Shown piece after piece: positions 4,830 to 6,021 of a stretch of DNA of 6,021 nucleotides. The notes beneath the pieces are model-generated. The model saw only the letters and a list, made by a program, of their open reading frames with translations, made no database searches and had not been told where the DNA came from. Position 1 is the stretch's first letter, and each line of letters opens with the position of its first letter. The DNA is from Lentisphaerota bacterium (GTDB taxonomy: Bacteria; Verrucomicrobiota; Lentisphaeria; Oligosphaerales; Oligosphaeraceae). Made by a program: the position numbers and the translations under genes. Where the stretch lies: the NCBI GenBank assembly GCA_012800625.1, contig JAAZIY010000347.1:1-6021 (forward strand), in the 5' to 3' direction.

Positions 4830-5699
4830 TCAAAGTTCAGCGGCCCATTTCCATTCACATTGCAGCTCGACGGCGAATTTCTCCAGCACTCGTGCTTTCA
4901 TTTCGTTTACCAAAAGACGGCAATCTGTGGCCGAGCCAGGTTTTCTCTCGGTATTGATTATCCAGTTGGCATGTTTTTGGCTGACCCGGAACATTCCTCG
5001 CGCCAGCCCCTTGCAGCCGGCCAGTTCCAGCAGCCTGCCGGCCGGGTTTTGCGCGTCTGGATTGCGAAAGACACTGCCGGCGCTGGCCCCCTTGGGATTT
5101 ATCAGTCTGCGTCGGCGCAGCTCTGCGTCAATCGCGGCCTTCTCCTCTTCGGGATGCGCCGGCTGCAGTTCCAATATCGTTTCTAGAATCAGTATATCTT
5201 TACCGATTGGCGAGCGGCGATATCCCCAGCCACCCTGTTCCCTGCGCCAGTTCCAGGGCTGGTTCGAGCGCAGGTCCCAGCCCCGCATTTCGCGTACCCG
5301 GGCAGCGATTTCTTCGCCATTAGCGCCCGCATTCATGGCCAGCGCCCCTCCCAGGCTTCCAGGGATGCCGGCCAGTGCAGCAAGGCCGCCGCAGCCCTTG
5401 GCGGCCAGCAGCTTGGCGGTCTCGAGCAGGCTAAGGGCCGCACCCAGTTTAAACACGCAGGGGCCAAGTTGCTCCACGAGGGCAAACTCCGCACTTTTAG
5501 GCAGGCGCAGCACTGGCATGGCCTGCGCATTGTCGGCGCCGACCAGATTGCTGCCTCGAGCCAAAATCAGCGGTGGCCTTTCCAGGCTTCGCAGGGTCTC
5601 CCAGAGCTCATCCTGGGTTGCCGGTTCGTACAGCCTCACCTGCCCCAGACCGGCTCTCAGGCTACATAGACCGGCCCATTGATGTAAGATATATCGCAT
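4830..5699 (-). CDS. murB: UDP-N-acetylenolpyruvoylglucosamine reductase MurB
   Basis: MurB is a cytoplasmic flavoenzyme that uses NADPH to reduce UDP-GlcNAc-enolpyruvate to UDP-MurNAc, the second committed step of peptidoglycan synthesis. The 289-residue product has the FAD-binding ARGSNLVGADN segment (47-57; usual form GRGSNLLVSD), LAGIPGSLGGALAMNAGANGEE (109-130, the conserved FAD region), YRRS (160-163) with the expected catalytic Arg161, AGSVFRNP (207-214) with the proton-donor Ser209, and VSQKHANWIIN (239-249). The catalytic glutamate is probably E282 near the C-terminus. The short form without the extra E. coli-type loop fits the type II (B. subtilis-like) class. The N-terminus is about 20-30 residues shorter than usual, and the usual TT.RIGG motif is reduced to CSLRAGLG. 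No alternative ATG, GTG or TTG start is in frame before an upstream stop. No clear ribosome binding site precedes the ATG. No other cell-wall genes are adjacent here. Confidence 0.96.
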   Translation of the reverse strand: MRYILHQWAGLCSLRAGLGQVRLYEPATQDELWETLRSLERPPLILARGSNLVGADNAQAMPVLRLPKSAEFALVEQLGPCVFKLGAALSLLETAKLLAAKGCGGLAALAGIPGSLGGALAMNAGANGEEIAARVREMRGWDLRSNQPWNWRREQGGWGYRRSPIGKDILILETILELQPAHPEEEKAAIDAELRRRRLINPKGASAGSVFRNPDAQNPAGRLLELAGCKGLARGMFRVSQKHANWIINTERKPGSATDCRLLVNEMKARVLEKFAVELQCEWKWAAEL

Positions 5700-5788
5700 T
5701 CTGATTTGCTTTCGACCCCGTCTGAAAAAGTTATTAGGTTGAAAAGCTATTTATTGTTAGTTTTACGCCTATGGCGCTATACTGACCC

Positions 5789-5823
5789 TGTCCAAAAAGC
5801 TGTCTCTTGCAGGACTTTGGACA
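5789..5823. repeat. 8-bp inverted repeat upstream of murB
   Basis: TGTCCAAA and TTTGGACA are perfect 8-bp arms around a 19-base spacer. The left arm overlaps a GACCCTGT motif, and the right arm overlaps GGACACTAAGG (5819-5829), an exact copy of the first 11 bases of decamer array A. It could be an operator, an RNA hairpin or the end of a repeat element. Confidence 0.55.
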
Positions 5824-5996
5824 CTAAGGAACCATGAAAAAATAAATTGTTAAACTTTGCTAAGCAGATTCGCTTTCTTTCTATACAGTATATTCGGGTT
5901 TTTCTTGTACATACTGACCAGAAACAACTCAACTTGACAATTTAAATTTTCATAGTTCCCAGCATGACATAGAGTGCAGCAGTGATACACGGCACG

Positions 5997-6013
5997 GTGT
6001 CAGCACATGACAC
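5997..6013. repeat. 6-bp inverted repeat near the window edge
   Basis: GTGTCA and TGACAC flank the five-base spacer GCACA. It is short enough to be chance. It may be an operator for a gene beginning near or beyond the right edge. Confidence 0.3.
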
Positions 6014-6021
6014 AGTACCAG

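Larger units (their letters stand above)
5700..6021. other. Gene-free region upstream of murB
   Basis: No open frame of useful length or recognisable RNA gene is seen in these 322 bases. The stretch from about 5730 to 5960 is richer in A and T than the genes. It should hold the murB promoter, but no box pair is convincing. It contains two GACCC-A-run motifs (5714-5730 and 5784-5800), an 8-bp inverted repeat (5789-5823), a TTGACA at 5934-5939 without a good -10 at normal spacing, and a 6-bp inverted repeat at 5997-6013. An ATG at 6007 opens a frame to the window edge, but it is too short to judge. Confidence 0.55.

Noticed and set aside
4786..5682. Long plus-strand open frame opposite murB
   Set aside because: Low-complexity Ser/Arg/Pro-rich antisense shadow; murB on the other strand has all family motifs.
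5934..5962. TTGACA as a plus-strand promoter
   Set aside because: At 16-18 base spacing no acceptable -10 box follows, and no plus-strand gene is seen within the window.

Overview
The window carries six protein genes, all with recognisable families, and several short intergenic repeats. It has moderate GC content. The organism is probably a diderm (Gram-negative-type) bacterium: it makes peptidoglycan (murB) and has a short secreted DUF2147 protein with a signal peptide. I cannot place it in a phylum. HisG and HisE read most like the actinobacterial forms I remember, while the ClpX-like ATPase has an unusual architecture and the intergenic DNA holds decamer arrays. A less-studied phylum such as Lentisphaerota, Cloacimonadota or another environmental lineage is possible, but this is inference.

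Layout from left to right. Positions 1-95 hold a small palindrome and a run of hexamers just downstream of hisG. Positions 96-2945 are a minus-strand gene group read right to left: a ClpX-like AAA+ unfoldase (2945-1269), then hisE (1267-1004) after one intervening base, then hisG (944-96) after a 59-base gap. HisG and HisE catalyse the first two steps of histidine synthesis (PRPP + ATP to PR-ATP, then PR-ATP to PR-AMP). Positions 2946-3295 are gene-free and contain a 10-bp-period repeat array and a 9-bp-stem hairpin. Positions 3296-4135 on the plus strand encode a PhnP-type metallo-beta-lactamase-fold hydrolase. A second 10-bp-period array, inverted relative to the first, fills the gap to the convergent DUF2147 gene (4692-4174, minus strand). 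murB follows on the minus strand (5699-4830). Positions 5700-6021 have no gene that I can support.

The most notable points are as follows. The ClpX-like protein lacks the zinc-binding domain and the RKH loop, keeps an IGF tripeptide at the ClpP-docking position, and appears to carry a second, degenerate copy of its small C-terminal domain. Its gene is tightly coupled to hisE. The hydrolase gene is bracketed by inverted decamer arrays, one of which supplies the stop codon of the neighbouring gene. I see no phage, CRISPR, transposase or obvious defence system, and no convincing evidence of an entirely new multi-gene system.
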